From positions 67,379,675-67,443,674 of the forward strand of contig OY997594.1 of the NCBI GenBank assembly GCA_963921825.1: a stretch of 64,000 bases of DNA. The letters are read 5' to 3'. Shown piece by piece: positions 9,801-22,500 of the stretch; the stretch's first letter is position 1; each line of letters begins with the position of its first letter. The stretch comes from Erodium maritimum. Taxonomy: Eukaryota > Streptophyta > Magnoliopsida > Geraniales > Geraniaceae. Below the pieces are notes generated by a model. It had not been told where the DNA came from. It made no database searches and worked only from the letters and a program-made list of their open reading frames with translations. The translations under genes were made by a program, and so were the position numbers.

Positions 9801-12178
9801 GCTATGGCCATTGTTTTTACTATGGCGTATGCCATGGTTTTGCTTGTCTCTTCTCCACAGCCTCTCCTATGCACTTTCTCTTGGGATCCTGCGAAGTTTT
9901 TCTCTGCTAGCATCTCCCGACTTGGTTCGTCTCCTCTCTGCACCGGGGGGTTTCATCTCTACAGCAGCCAACCATGATGCTGCCGCGCAGCCCTTGAAGT
10001 CGTCGTCGCCCCTACTGTCGTCGCCGTCTCTACTACCGTCGTCGTCTCTGATGTCGCCTTCATCCCTAGAACTTGACGTCCTGAGAATTAACCACAAAAA
10101 AGGCGTGGCAAGCGCACCGGTCGTCAAGTAGTAAATCGGTTCAAGTCCGATTATCGTACACAAGGGAGCAAGAAAACAGTCACTCGATTTAAAATTCGTT
10201 ACTTAAGCTGTTTCTGAAAAGAGTTGATTTTGGTTTTGGAAAGTTTGAATGACAGTTTGTAATGCAAAGTAAAATAAATTGGATCAAGTAAGGGACAAAA
10301 TAGCAGGTTTTGTGAAATTCAGAGGAAAAAGACGATCTAGGACTTTAACGGGGTTACAATATGACTAATAATTCGCAGGCATTCGTATTTACATGTGCAG
10401 ATAAGGTTGGTTTAAAGGCAACAGAAATTCTCTCAACTAGTCCTAAACATCTCTCGATCGAATTAGGACCCTATTATAATCTAACCGCCTAGTTATTTCT
10501 AATCTAGGTGTAGAGAGACATAAAGCATTAAGATTCGTGAATTCTTCTAACTTTCGGGGTTGTAATCCTATAGTTGTTGCACTCGTGTTAACCTAACTTT
10601 ATTAAAGATTAGATTTAAACCCGAGTTGCATAATCTTTAGTCCTTCTAGCCATTCTCATCTCTCGATTGTTGAATGCTAAAACCTACTCATCTATCAAGT
10701 GATCAATTTGATGAAGCATTAAGTTCAAATCATGCAAACAATAATCTAAACACAAATTGCATAGAGTAAATATGAAAGCTTTGAATTATTTCATTATATT
10801 GTTTCCCCTAGACCTAGATCATTGGAAATTTAGCTCATGGAGATGAAGGAAGAACACAAAGGCGAAGATGAACAAGAGAAAAACATATTTCAAAGGTAAA
10901 GTTGATACAAAATACCGTTTCAATGATGAAAATCTCAAAGTTGCTTCAATCCTTGCTTTGAAGCATTTTTCTTTCACCAAATCTTCAACCCTAACTCTCA
11001 ATCTCTCTAAAATTCTGCCCAATACATGTTCACCCACTCCCAATTCGTGCTCCCCTATATATAGGACTTCAAAACCCTCTTTTTTCCTTCTCAAATTCGG
11101 ATTTGGAATAGGAAATTTTCCTTTTTTTAAGTAGAAAACCCACCTGAAAGTCGGAAAGCCTCGTGTGGGCCTGATAGAGGGCTGAAATGGCCTTGGGCTC
11201 CTGACGAAAGTTGTAGATCTCTGAATTCCCTTCGATTTGACATAAAATATGAGGCGATCGGAGTTTGTATGAAGAAGTTATGCCTTTCGCAAGATCAGTC
11301 AGCGTCCAAAACTCCTAAAACCGGGTTTTCCTCTATTTTAGCCCTTTTTTCGATCAAAGCATCTACAAAACACAACTAGAGACAAATTACGAGTATAGAG
11401 AGAAAAATGGACTAAATTAAACAATCCCGGGACTAAAAAACTCAAGAATGTGTGCTAAAAGCATCAAGAATCGATGCAACTTGTGTCCACATTAGTCGTC
11501 GGCTCTACTGCAGCCGGAGCGTCCTTCCCCCTGGCCTCTACCGCCGCAACTGCCTCGACCCCTTTCATGGTTATGGCTCTGGCTAATCGAAAGGGTTTCT
11601 CAGAGGTTCACATCCTAGATTACTTCCTGCTCAAGCATCGCCCTGCTTCCTCTCAACCCTAGATCGCCGAGTTCCCGGGCGTACCACGACCTTACTCTGG
11701 TTCCTGCTTCCGCAATTCGAAATCTCTGGTTGTTCCTTTACCAGGGTCTCTGAGGTTTCGGCGTCAACCAACCTTCAAGCCGCCTGAATCTGTCGACGTC
11801 CATACAGTCGTCGCCGCCGCCGAGTTTGTCTGTGCAGACTCGTTGACTATTGAACAGGAAATCGAGGATTTCCCTAGGGAGGGGAGCATCGGGGACTGAC
11901 CCTGGGAGGGGTGCCCACACGATGCTTTTCCTCACACCATCAATATTACCATCGAAGTCCCTCAGGATCTCCGGTACCCCGTTCCCCCTCACCGTCTTCT
12001 GTCATTGCCAAGGGGCATCAAAATACCAATACTGTCGAGGACGTGTCCATTGTGAAAAGAATAGCGAACAATTTTAAATGTTTTATGTCTGCTCTTCGTG
12101 GTTAGAGACTCTCTGATGCACTATCTTGTTATTACAAACACTGATTAATGAAATTTGCATCTTTCGCTCAAGAAAAAC
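9800..12178 (+). mobile_element. LINE fragment interrupted by the 1.4-kb LTR-like repeat
   Basis: The LINE parts are 9800-10081 and 11495-12178. The second part repeats the 'LASTAATASTPF..MALANR' leader seen on the reverse strand at 9420-9480, then a tail ending 'ttaatgaaatttgcatc..aagaaaaa' at about 12178. Both halves are ORF1-leader and 3' tail sequence; no catalytic domain remains. Confidence 0.55.
10082..11494 (+). mobile_element. 1.4-kb LTR-like repeat, copy 1
   Basis: Begins TGAGAATTAACC and ends near 'tccacatta', in parallel with the copy at 54184-55579 (ends 'ttcacatca'). Shared blocks: 'ggcaagcg.accggtcgtcaa' (10107, 54204), 'tctaactttcgg' (10546, 54639), 'tgcactcgtgt' (10577, 54660) and 'cccctag.cctagatcat' (10805, 54890). 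It looks like a solo LTR (TG..CA type) but I found no 5-bp target duplication. Its internal 11140-11330 segment is unrelated to the CG-rich array found at that place in copy 2. No coding capacity. Confidence 0.6.
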
Positions 12179-12442
12179 ATTTGGGAGATTTCATTTGAAA
12201 AAAAAAATACTGACAATATTTATAAAACATACATTTTTTATCGTAAATTTTCACAATTATCCCCAAAATAAAATGAGATATTCAATTTTGTAATTTGTAG
12301 CTTCCTCCTAGTGTAATTGTAAGAGCAATGTTTTGAAGCTTTTCTTTTTATTACGCGTTGCATAATTTTGTTTGAAAATAAATATTTTAGTTTGAAAATT
12401 TAAAAATAATAACAACAAAACTAGTGAAATCAACTTCAAGGA
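12179..12442. other. AT-rich spacer
   Basis: Long A and T runs with no recognisable gene or repeat border. It forms the left flank of the foldback element. Confidence 0.5.
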
Positions 12443-12804
12443 TAAAAACATGGGGAAACCCTGTATCCAAACCCCATTTGAGCTTTGTTTTTCAATTCCT
12501 AACTCAGATTTATATTTGGTGACATTTCCCAACTGTCACCTTTCAACTTTTTGCAGAAAGTATCGTTTACCGTTTATTTTGACGATTTCGTTAGTTTTAT
12601 TGCCACGTGTCACTTCACCGTGACGACACGTGGCCGACACGTAGGCAAAAAACTAACGGAATCGTCAGTTTTGACGATTTTTGATACTTTCTGCAAAAAA
12701 TTGAAAGGTGACAGTTGAGATATGTCACCAAAGGTAAACCTAGGTTAGGAATAGGAAAACAAAGCTCAAATGGGGTTAGGATACAGGGTTACCCCTAAAA
12801 ACAT
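12443..12804. mobile_element. Mutator-type foldback MITE with perfect 9-bp target duplication
   Basis: The element is 12452-12795 (344 bp), flanked by TAAAAACAT at 12443-12451 and 12796-12804, a perfect 9-bp duplication typical of Mutator-like transposition. The arms are inverted repeats of about 150 bp: the left starts GGGGAAACCCTGTATCC, the right (reverse complement) GGGGTAACCCTGTATCC. The loop region holds CACGTG G-box cores (near 12604 and 12629). There is no coding capacity, so it depends on a transposase in trans. The RNA would form a long hairpin. Confidence 0.92.
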
Positions 12805-12839
12805 TTCAAATTTTTTTTGGATAAAATCATAAGAATTCT

Positions 12840-14579
12840 CTAGATGTTCTCTCTAGTCTTAACCTTAGTTCTGCCTAGCTCCATAGAACCGTCAATTTTT
12901 TTACCCGTGACAAATACGGCCAACCCATCTTTATCACCTCCAATGATAACATATGTTCTTGCTGTCACCACCATGCCTCTTTGTTCCTTTGTGTCTTTTA
13001 TCAAACCAGTTAAACCTCGGCATAAGGCATATCCCAAACCCCCCACTACCTCACCCTCTTCTCCTCCTACACTGGCCGACATCCCTCTGCTTACTATGGA
13101 TCATTCTGCGGATGTGTTCTTGCCAGGACGTACCCTTACGCCATCTATAGTGGGGGTATACAAAGTTCCAAACCCACGCGGGGGTAGAAGCTTCCCGTCA
13201 CAACCGTTGCTCTATTGGTCGCCCCGACACCGTCGGGAACCCTATTGTTGGGACCGACTGGGGGTGGTCCTGAACCTCAGCACAGATGGTGGCAACGGGC
13301 AGCCTCCTCTTAGAAGATGCTCCAAACCCGAGCCCTGGTCCGATCCACTCGAGCCCTAGATTGGTGCCTTCGTCTTCGACCACCTCTCCATCGTCCGTAT
13401 TTGTTCTCTATGAAGGATTCTCGGCATGTTCTATCGTCGAGGACGAGGACGTCGTCATTGATGCAGAGGTCCTTGCTCGCCATCAATTTGGTATCGAAAG
13501 GACTTGATGTTGAAAGTCATCATGAAAGCGTAAGGATGGTCAACCTCTGAACTAGTGATTAAAGACCTCGAACAAAGGATCTTTGGCTTCTACTTTGGAT
13601 CATAGGCGGCCAAGGATTGGGTCCGGCAGAATGAACCTTGGTGTTTTAACGCGCCTCCACTCATCCTCGGGAACATCATTGGATAGCTCTCCACCGACTG
13701 GATAGGCTTCAGCTTTGGGTGCAGCCTGCGGGTCTTCCACCCCTAGTTCGGACATGAGCCACGGTAGAGTTCATCGGTGTTGTACTAGGTGAATGTGTGC
13801 ATGTCCCGTGTGACCAATGAGGCTTCTACTAAGGCGAAAAGTTCGGATTCATTTTTGGATGCACCTGGATCGCCCCACTGCGAAGATCTCTTGCCCTACG
13901 ATTTCAGGAGTATTCAAATCCGGTGAAGGTTAGCCTGACCTATGAACGTCTGCCTAATTTCTGCTATAATTGTAGGCGTATTGGTCATGTGGTTCGGGAG
14001 TGCGAGCGAGAAACTATGGGGATTCCCCGATTCGATAAATCTCGTTTGGAGGACAAAACCAATAAGCTTGGCCATAATATTGCTATTGAACGGAGTAACA
14101 AGGCACCGTCATATTCGCTGTACCCATTGGGATTCACTTAGGTGGCACCGAAAATCTTACCTATCGTTCCCCAGACCCAGGGAGAGGACCCATGGTAACC
14201 CCGAACATCTTACCTAACCCGGTTGGGTGAGACATGGACAACTTGGGATCGAGTTGTCCTTCATCCGGGGTGGGAGACGGGTCCGCTGACTGGGACTACA
14301 CGCACTTCATGGACTACCCCGTTGGAGTCCCGATTAGAAAGATGCGGTCTATAGACGAACAACAAGAGGATCATGCGAGAGCTGGGAAATAGCCTCGCCA
14401 GATGCAATGATTAGTGAGCAGAGATTTAGGGCTTTCAAATGGGAGGGACCCCTGCATCAAGCATACTCTCCCCTACGTATTGTTGTTCGATCATCCTCCT
14501 CAAAGAGGAAAGAGTCCTATCCATGGGATCAAGCAATGCTTAGGCACCGTCTTGAGCGGATCTCCACAGTTTTGATTTT
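12840..14579 (+). pseudogene. LINE ORF1 pseudogene with CCHC zinc knuckle
   Basis: An N-terminal Pro/Ser-rich frame (12844-13359) is followed by a disrupted DUF4283-like region and then an intact-looking knuckle at about 13968-14011: 'CYNCRRIGHVVREC', which fits CX2CX4HX4C. It is preceded by 'VSLTYERLPNF', the usual lead-in of LINE ORF1 knuckles. The C-terminal end (14500-14580) matches 63640-63680 ('KESYPWDQAMLRHRL'). Frames shift at least twice. The LINE continues after the nested element, 16166-16301, to a poly-A at 16294-16301. Confidence 0.7.
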
Positions 14580-16165
14580 ATCTTTATAGTTTTTTTTATC
14601 AACAATTTTTTTTATATAACCAACAGGTACAAAATGTAACTGAAGGTCAAAGGCAAGCCCTCAATATAACCAAACAACCAACAGGACCACCCAACAAGGG
14701 GTTATCCGAAACATTACAACAAAAGGTCTGAGAACCTAGATAAACCAACTAAGAAGTACAACCACTTAACAATGAACAACAACCAGACCAACCAAGCCCT
14801 ACAAAGAGCAACCTAGGGCCAAGCCTAAACTAACCACAACCAAAGGCAACAAGGTCCAACAACAAACAAACCTGAACCCTAAAAACAAAAAAAAAAAACA
14901 AAAGACAAACAACCTGTCCTCGAGTCCAGCGCGCACCAATAGGAAGTCAGAACACGAACGAAGATCCAGCAGCTCCACACGACGAACAAGTCCGGTCACC
15001 ATCGACCGGACCCAAACCCACAACAGCCGCGAGGAGAAGAGGAGAATTCGCAAGTAAACCGACCAGCAATCCCAACCAAAACGCCGAGTCGCACCCACAG
15101 CCAAATGCTCCACCCTAAACAACACCCAAATCCAAGCAACCCGTCTCAGCAAAAAACGATCTTCCTCCACCCAAAAACACCAACCTTTGCCCATAATCCC
15201 GAAACATAGGAAACTAGAACCCTTTTACCCCTTCCTCAGATGAAACAGGAACATGATCCCCCAAACCCTACCCATGAATCTTCCATCCACCGTTAGGCCT
15301 AAACCCAACTGTGGCAACACCAATAGTTGAGCCTCATCCACAGAAGTAGATGAGGAAAGGAAGAAAGGAGTAAGAATAAATGAGGGATGACCAGAACGAA
15401 AAAGGAAAAGGGGGAGAAGTGTGAACCAGGTCTGACACTCTCAGATCATAGAGTGATCCCGACGGTGGCCAACACCACGCCGTCGACCCAAGGGAAGAGA
15501 TCCCGTTCCAGAGAACGAGATGTAGTAGATCTGGCTCGGGAGGAGTTAAAGAATAGAGAAGGAAGGGATTACCGCAGATGATGACAAGAACCAGGCGCGT
15601 ATGAGTGGAGAAAAGCAGCAAACGCACCACACGAACTGACGCCCCAATGAGAAGACACCATCCACAGCTCCGCGTCCTCCCCACCAAGACCAACACTGGC
15701 CCAAACCCCTCGCCACTCTGGCGAGGCCCGGACTCCCCCGAGAACAGATGAGAAGAAACCAAGAACTAGAGCAAAGAGTCTCCTCCAAGAGACAACACCA
15801 CCCAGTGGAAACGAGAAGCCAAAACGACGGCCAAACCTAGATCTCTCCATCCACCCGAAATAGAAAGACGACCCACACCAGATCTGGAGTTACCGGCGTC
15901 GAAAGGGTAGGACAAAGCACACCGGAGGGAGAGGTAACAGCACCGAGGAAACCACCGCCACACACCAAAACCCTAAGCCAAGACCTAACAAGGAAGTGAA
16001 AAACTTCAGATCCAAGTCAAAACAGAGCCAAGGAGGAAAGATCTGTTGGCCATAAGCCCGGATCTGAAGGTATGAGACCGGGAGAGAGGCACAATAAAAA
16101 GGAAGAAAAGAGGAAGAGAAAGGGAGCAGGAAGAAAGGAGAAGTAAAGGAGAATCTTTATAGTTT
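14580..16165 (-). mobile_element. 1.56-kb non-coding retroelement with 13-bp target duplication
   Basis: The insertion is 14593-16152. ATCTTTATAGTTT flanks it at 14580-14592 and 16153-16165 (13 bp, perfect). On the reverse strand it starts in a pyrimidine-rich leader and ends in 'gttgataaaaaaaa', so its tail lies next to the left duplication. I found no endonuclease, reverse transcriptase, RRM or knuckle. The longest reverse-strand frames (15194-14799, 15762-15334) are Trp/Leu/Val-rich and not protein-like. It split the LINE that reads 12840-16301 on the + strand. Best described as a long SINE-like or LINE-dependent element of unknown family. Confidence 0.8.
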
Positions 16166-16301
16166 ATGTGTCTTTTGTTTACAAACTACAGTGCTATCGA
16201 TTATTTGTTCCAGGGTCTGTTAAACAGGGATCTCCGATCCCCTATTTCCTATACTAACTCTTTTTATTAATCATATATGTACCTTTCGTTTGGAAAAAAA
16301 A
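16166..16301 (+). mobile_element. 3' tail of the split LINE
   Basis: Continues the LINE interrupted at 14580. It ends 'cgtttggaaaaaaaa' at 16301. Confidence 0.6.
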
Positions 16302-16545
16302 TGACAAAATTATTATTATAATACAATGTGAAACAAAAATCAACTATGTCATTTTTTATAATCATCCAAAAAGAAAAGTACAAACTATATCAATTCAATA
16401 CCTTATAATATTATCCCAAAAAAACTATTCACGTAAATTTTCAACTTGACATTATTGAGCTCAAATGAGATCCGTATTCATTCAATATCCGTTCTTCAAT
16501 ATATAGTCTTCTATCCAGGCAAATATTGATCGATCGAGTATTCTA
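16302..16545 (+). promoter_or_regulatory. promoter and 5' leader of P450 copy 1
   Basis: Homologous to 40203-40479 upstream of the second P450, so it was duplicated with the gene. A TATA-like 'aatatatag' lies at 16498-16506, about 40 bp before the ATG at 16546. The shared blocks include 'atgtaaattttcaac' and 'attcattcaatatccgt'. No specific regulatory element can be assigned from sequence alone. Confidence 0.6.
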
Positions 16546-19500
16546 ATGGAGTGGGTAACAAATCCTTCAATGTGGTCTATAGCAATACTACTGTCCCTAC
16601 CATGCCTTCTCATCCTTCTCCGGCTGAAGAAGAGCTCCGGCGACCGGAGGCTTCCTCCGGGGCCGCCGGGGTGGCCAATAATCGGCAACATATTGGATAT
16701 AGGAGCCCTCCCCCACCGTACCCTGAACCAGCTGAGGGACAAGTACGGCGGCGTCATATGGCTGAGACTAGGCTCCACAAACGCCATGGCCATCGTCACC
16801 GCCAAAGCCGCCGCCGAGCTCTTCAAGAACCACGACCTCTCGTTCGCCGACCGGAAAATCAACGAGACCAATCAAGTCCACGGCTACAACCAAAGCTCCC
16901 TGGCCCTGGCTCCGTACGGCTCCTTCTGGCGCCTCCTGAGGCGGCTGGTGACGGTGGACATGCTCGTCACCAAGCGGCTCAACGGGTCAGTGCCGGTGAG
17001 GCGGAAGTGCGTGGACGACATGGTGGCGTGGATCAGAGCGGAGGCGGAGAGAGTGAGGTGCACGCAGGGGAGTGGGAGTGGGGTTAAGGTTGCTGAACTG
17101 GTCGGGTGCACGCTCTTCAACCTGATGGGGAACCTCGTGATGTCATGTGACCTGACGGACCAGCGGTCGGAGGTGGGGCCGCGGTTCATGGAGGCCGTCG
17201 GCTGTGTCACGGAGTTCAGCGGACGCGGCAACTTGGCCGATTTTTTCCCGTGGCTGAGGAGGTTGGATCCGCAGGGACTGGTTCGTTCGATGGAGAGGGA
17301 TCTTGGTGTAGCGCTTGATATTATTTCGGCTTTCGTGAAGCGCCGCCGTGAGGAGCTGCTCTGCGGCGGCGGATCGGAGAAGAGGGACTTCTTGCAGGTC
17401 ATGCTGGACTTTCATGGGGCCGGAAACGAGGAACCGGCTAGATTTTCGGACAAGGATATCAACATATTCATACTGGTAATTATTTTAACTAGAAATCGCA
17501 TTATCATTAAAGCTAATGTGGAATTTTTAAATTCTTTTTCTTACACTTACTTTCAAAGTTTTATCAATTATGTTTTTGGAAAAATATTGTGTTTTTTTTA
17601 AAAGTAAGTGGCTTATGATATTACTTGAAGTGCCTCAAAATACAATAAAGTACATATGGTATTTGAAATTCAGACCACGTTAGAACAGACACGGGACTCT
17701 CGTGCTAACTAATGAACAACCTCGTTCGCAGTTCTAGATATAAACTATGGATATTGCTTCTGACCGTAGCATCAGTTGAACCGGTCGGCAGATGAGTTTG
17801 TTCCCATACCACACCATTTCTTGCTTTCCAAATTTCCCATAATGTCATGGCAATTTTACTTTTTGTTGACATTTCCGATATAGCCACCATTTCAGTCATC
17901 CATTGTAAAAAAGTAGTAACATATGAGACTGTTAATGATACCCGGTAGTGCAGCCAAACTTCCTGGGCAAAAGGGCAGTGGACTAGTAGATGTAGTGCCG
18001 TCTCGCGGTTAGTTGTACAAACAGGGTACTCATCCGGAATAGGGACAAATTTTGTCCGAAGGTTCGTTGTTACCTATAAGTTACCTGAAATTTACCTCCA
18101 CAGTAACAACTTGATTCGCAGTTGGATGTCCCAATCCCATATGGTCGTCCATATAGGCCCCTTGCGTAGCTACCCATCTGCCATGTAACTGAGCCAACAG
18201 TCTGTACCCTTCCTTACAACTATACCTATAGCGCCCTTGAATATATCGCGTCTAATACCGTCTGTCCGGTGTCGTATGATTCAAGATCGGGATGGTCAAC
18301 ATTTCCGAGACGAACTCTGGTGGTATGTGTGTATTGACTTTCGGGATATCCCATTCCCCCTCTTGAGTAATGAATTCCGAGACCATCATTGACCCATTTG
18401 TTAACGTCCCTATAGGTATGGTGGTAGTGTCCCCTAGAAGCCATGATACACCTTTCATTCTAGTAGACAGTCTGTTCCCTATAGTCTTACGAAGACCCTC
18501 TTGGAGCATACTTGGGTAATGCGTAGACCCGACCAGAGTTGGCTCGGGTTAAGCCACGACCCAACTGTTAGAAAGTCCAAATCTTTGAAGTATCGGGCCT
18601 TAAAAAAAACTCGCCACAAGATTGTTTGGATTAGAGAGGAATTTTTATCCTATTTTTGCCAAAAGTGCCATGTTCATATCGTACATATCTCGGAAACCCA
18701 TCCTACCCACCTCCTTCGGTAGGCAAAGTTTCTCCCAATCCTGCCATATAATCGGTCGTCCCGCCCATGCAATACCCGCCCACCAGTATCTAGCCAGAGC
18801 TATGTGAACTTTTGCCACCACCGATCTGGGGAGGAGGAAGACGCTCATGGCATAAATTGGCATTAGCTGAAGAACCGATTTTATCATCACTTCCTTTCCA
18901 CCTGCATAAATCATCTGACCATCCCAAGAATTAATCTTTTCTAGAATACGATCACATACGAAAATTGTAAATTCTTACATTTCTTTCGACCAAGCATGTT
19001 CGGGACACCTAAATATTTAGAGGCATGTGAGATTTCCTGAATACCCAAAGTAGTACAGCCAAAATCCTATTTGCTGAAGTCGTATTTGTGTTGAAGAAAA
19101 TCAAGGATTTCTGCTTGGTTATAACTTGTCCCGATAATTAGCCAAAAAGTTTGGAGGATATCTTATAAGTATTCAGCTTTCTTCTTATCCGCTCTGCGGA
19201 AAATGTAGCAGTCATCTGCAAAAAAAAATATGGGAAATAGTCGGGGATCCATGACCACGGACACCCCATGAATTTTACCATCCCTTTCTGTCTGGCTTAA
19301 TAATCTGGACAACCCCTCCATGCAAAAAAGAAAGAGGTACGGAGATAGCGGATCACCTTGTCTTATACCTCTGCCCGCTATGAATGTCTTAGTCCTCCTA
19401 CCCTTTGTTTGGATTGTATACTAAATGGAGCGCATACAAGCCAAACTAAATTTCTCCACTTTGGTTCGAAGCCAAAAGCTCCCATCATATCCAGTATAAA

Positions 19501-22500
19501 AGGTCATTCCACTCTATCATACGCATTGCTCATGTCTAATTTGAGGGCCATAAAACCATTTGGTCCTTGGGTCCGTCGCCAGAGAGAATGAATAATCTCA
19601 TATGACATAGACACATCATCTTGGATCGCCCTTCCTAGGACAAAATCCCCTTGATTCACTGATATAATACGATCTAAAAGTAGTTTAAATCTATTAGCAA
19701 GTACCTTTGAGAGGACTCGGAATATCACATTGCAAAGGGTGATGGGGTGTAGGTCTACGATCCTCTTCGGGTCCTTAATTTTTGGAATAAACACCAGAGT
19801 TGTATGGTTAACGTCCGGGTCTATAGTGCCAGTTGCTACAGCCTGGGAAACGAAAGTCACCACTTCCTTACATATAGTGGACCAATATTGTTGGTAGAAC
19901 AATGGATTAAGGTCATCCGGTCCGGGGGATTTATTTGGACCCATTTGAAACACCGATGTCCTAACTTCCTCAGCCGAGACTTCCATTCCCAATGCTACAT
20001 TTTTTTCTTACGTGATCATGTTCGAGATATTGATCGGTAGTGCCTCCAAACCCGTGGGTCCGATAGTGAAAATGTTCTCAAAGTATCCAACCAACAATGC
20101 ATGCATCTTGTAATCCCACGTGACGGAGGTTCCATCTTCCGTCTCTAGCACTTTGATGTTGTTTCTCCTTTAGTGCTTTCTGTACATAGCCATAAAAAAC
20201 TTTGTATTTCTATCTCCGTCTGATAGCCAGTGTTTGTTTGGCACGTTGCCTCCAAAAAGTATCTTGTTTCGAGAGTGCATGTTCATATCGTCTATGAATA
20301 GCTAAACGTAGCTTGATACCTGGCCTATCTTTCCTTTCGTATAGATTATGCAATTGTTATTGGCACTTGCGGATTGTGTTGGCTGTTTCTCTATACACAT
20401 TTTGTCCACATGCATTCAAAGAATTTCACATCTCCTCTGTGTCCGTTTTGATAAGTCGGTCAGTTGGTTGAGCTCATTCTTGTTGTATCAATCTACCACA
20501 ATCTGGTTCTACAACACAAGCATTCTCAAAGCGAAATTGTTTCTCCACCCGAACCTTTTCCTCTTTCATCAAATAGAGATCGGCATATGGTCGGATGTAG
20601 TGTAGCCCACATTTTGCAGGCTGGCTTGCGGACATCGGCTCCTAAGAGATGGAGACATAAGGGCCCTGTCCAAATGAACCTCTAATTTAGTAGATGTGTC
20701 CTGGCCTTTTTTGCATGTGCATTGGTAGTCGTCCATAGGAATGTCCTGAACATCAATCACATTTAAAGTATGCGAAAGATCTGAATAAGGGAGATGGAGT
20801 ATGACCACCCACATCGCTTCTCACTCGGATGAAGGATGTCGTTAAATCTCCCAAGAGCAACCAATCCCGAATATGATCATCCCTTCCCAATTTGCGTAGT
20901 AAATTCCAAGTGCGGTGTCGAAATTCCCTTGCTGATTCCCCATAGATGCCAGTAAACCGGAATGGTTGGTCTTGTTCAAAGGAAACATGCACATTTACCC
21001 GAAATTTATCCGACCACAGGAGCATCACCCTGCATTTCCGATTCTCCATTGGTCGACTAGTAGCCTCATGAAAACCGAGGTTACGTCGCAAAAGTGCCAA
21101 TCGAGAACGTGACCTACTCGCCTCAAAGTGATATGTTTCAGACAAAAACAAAATATCCAGCTTGATTCTCTTCACAAAATCACGTAGTTGTTGTCTATTA
21201 CGATCGGACAACAATTGCCAGCAATTCCATGCCATACAGACAACCATAGTACGTTCCACACTCACAGAGACACACCCCAACTCGAGTAGCACAATCAGCT
21301 GAGACCACCGAAAATAGACCACCGAAGCAGCCTCTCCAGGGACAATGAGAGGACCCCGGGAAGGGAGGAGGGGTGGTGACCCTATTCCCCTAGACCCGGG
21401 GTGGGCGATGCTTACTCGCCCCGGGATGAATCTGGAAGCATTGGATTGTACTTCTATTTCATGTTGGTTTTATTTGATTCTAGTTATTTGGTTTTTGGAC
21501 TTTTTATATGTTTTGAACTTTCGTATTGCTTTGGATTTGTTTTTGGGACGGTCGTACGCGATCTCAATTATTTGTGTGTCTGTGAAGGCTAAGTAGACTA
21601 GTTCTACGGGTCCACGAGCGCTGACTGTATTCTGGAACCTAGGACCTCAGTCCTATTATAACCCCTATTTGCACTAATTCATCTTGATCTCGTTACCGTT
21701 TCAAAAAATATATAATGCGTAGTTAGATTAAAATGTTTTGAAGTAACCGCACTCCTTCGTGTAAATCAAAAGGCCATTGATGATAAAGGGCTAGAGAATG
21801 CTTAGACCCAATTCCTACATTAATAAATATATAAGCGCAATTGAAATTAGGAGAGTCATATATTCATGTATGGGTAAGACCATTCGGTATTTTTTGAAGC
21901 TCAATCTCATCTGAATAAGTTATATAGCTAAAAGAAAGCATGAGTAAGAATTGTTAAATATTTAGCTTGTACCCAATTGTTGACTTGGTGTGTTTGTTTG
22001 ATTATGATTTTAGGAGATGGTCATGGCTGGATCGGAAACAAATAGTAGCACCACGGAATGGGCTATGACTGAGCTATTGCGTCACCCGGACTCTATGGCC
22101 AAAGTAAAATCCGAGCTAAACCGAGTCGTTGGACCGAACCGGAAGCTCGAAGAGACCGACTTCGAGAACCTTGAATACCTTCGGGCCGTGGTCAAGGAAA
22201 CGATGCGGCTACATCCGGTGGTTCCGCTTCTAGTCCCGCGGAGCGCGATTCACGACACCGTCTTCATGGGATACAACATACCAAAAGGCACAACGGTTTT
22301 AGTTGACGTTTGGGCCATCGGAAGAGACCCGGAAGCCTGGGACGACCCTTTGACCTTCGAGCCAGAGCGGTTTCTTGAATCCAAGATCGATTATAGAGGC
22401 CAGCATTATCAGTTCATTCCATTTGGAGCTGGTCGGAGAATGTGCGCCGGTGTGGCGTTGGCCCACCGGGTTCTTTTATTGGTTTTGGGGACTTTGCTGC

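Noticed and set aside
10112-10152. tRNA or SINE B-box in 'ggttcaagtcc' (also at 54240)
   Set aside because: Only the B-box-like 11-mer is present. No A box at the right spacing and no cloverleaf; it is part of the 1.4-kb repeat start.
14799-15850. Membrane-like Trp/Leu-rich proteins on the reverse strand
   Set aside because: They lie inside a non-coding retroelement, overlap each other in three frames and show no domain.
16551-17087. Long open frames overlapping P450 exon 1 in other frames (forward 178 codons, reverse 16884-17402 and 16482-16871; the same at 40485-41030 and 40818-41453)
   Set aside because: They are shadows of the GC-rich coding frame. The P450 frame explains the conservation between copies.
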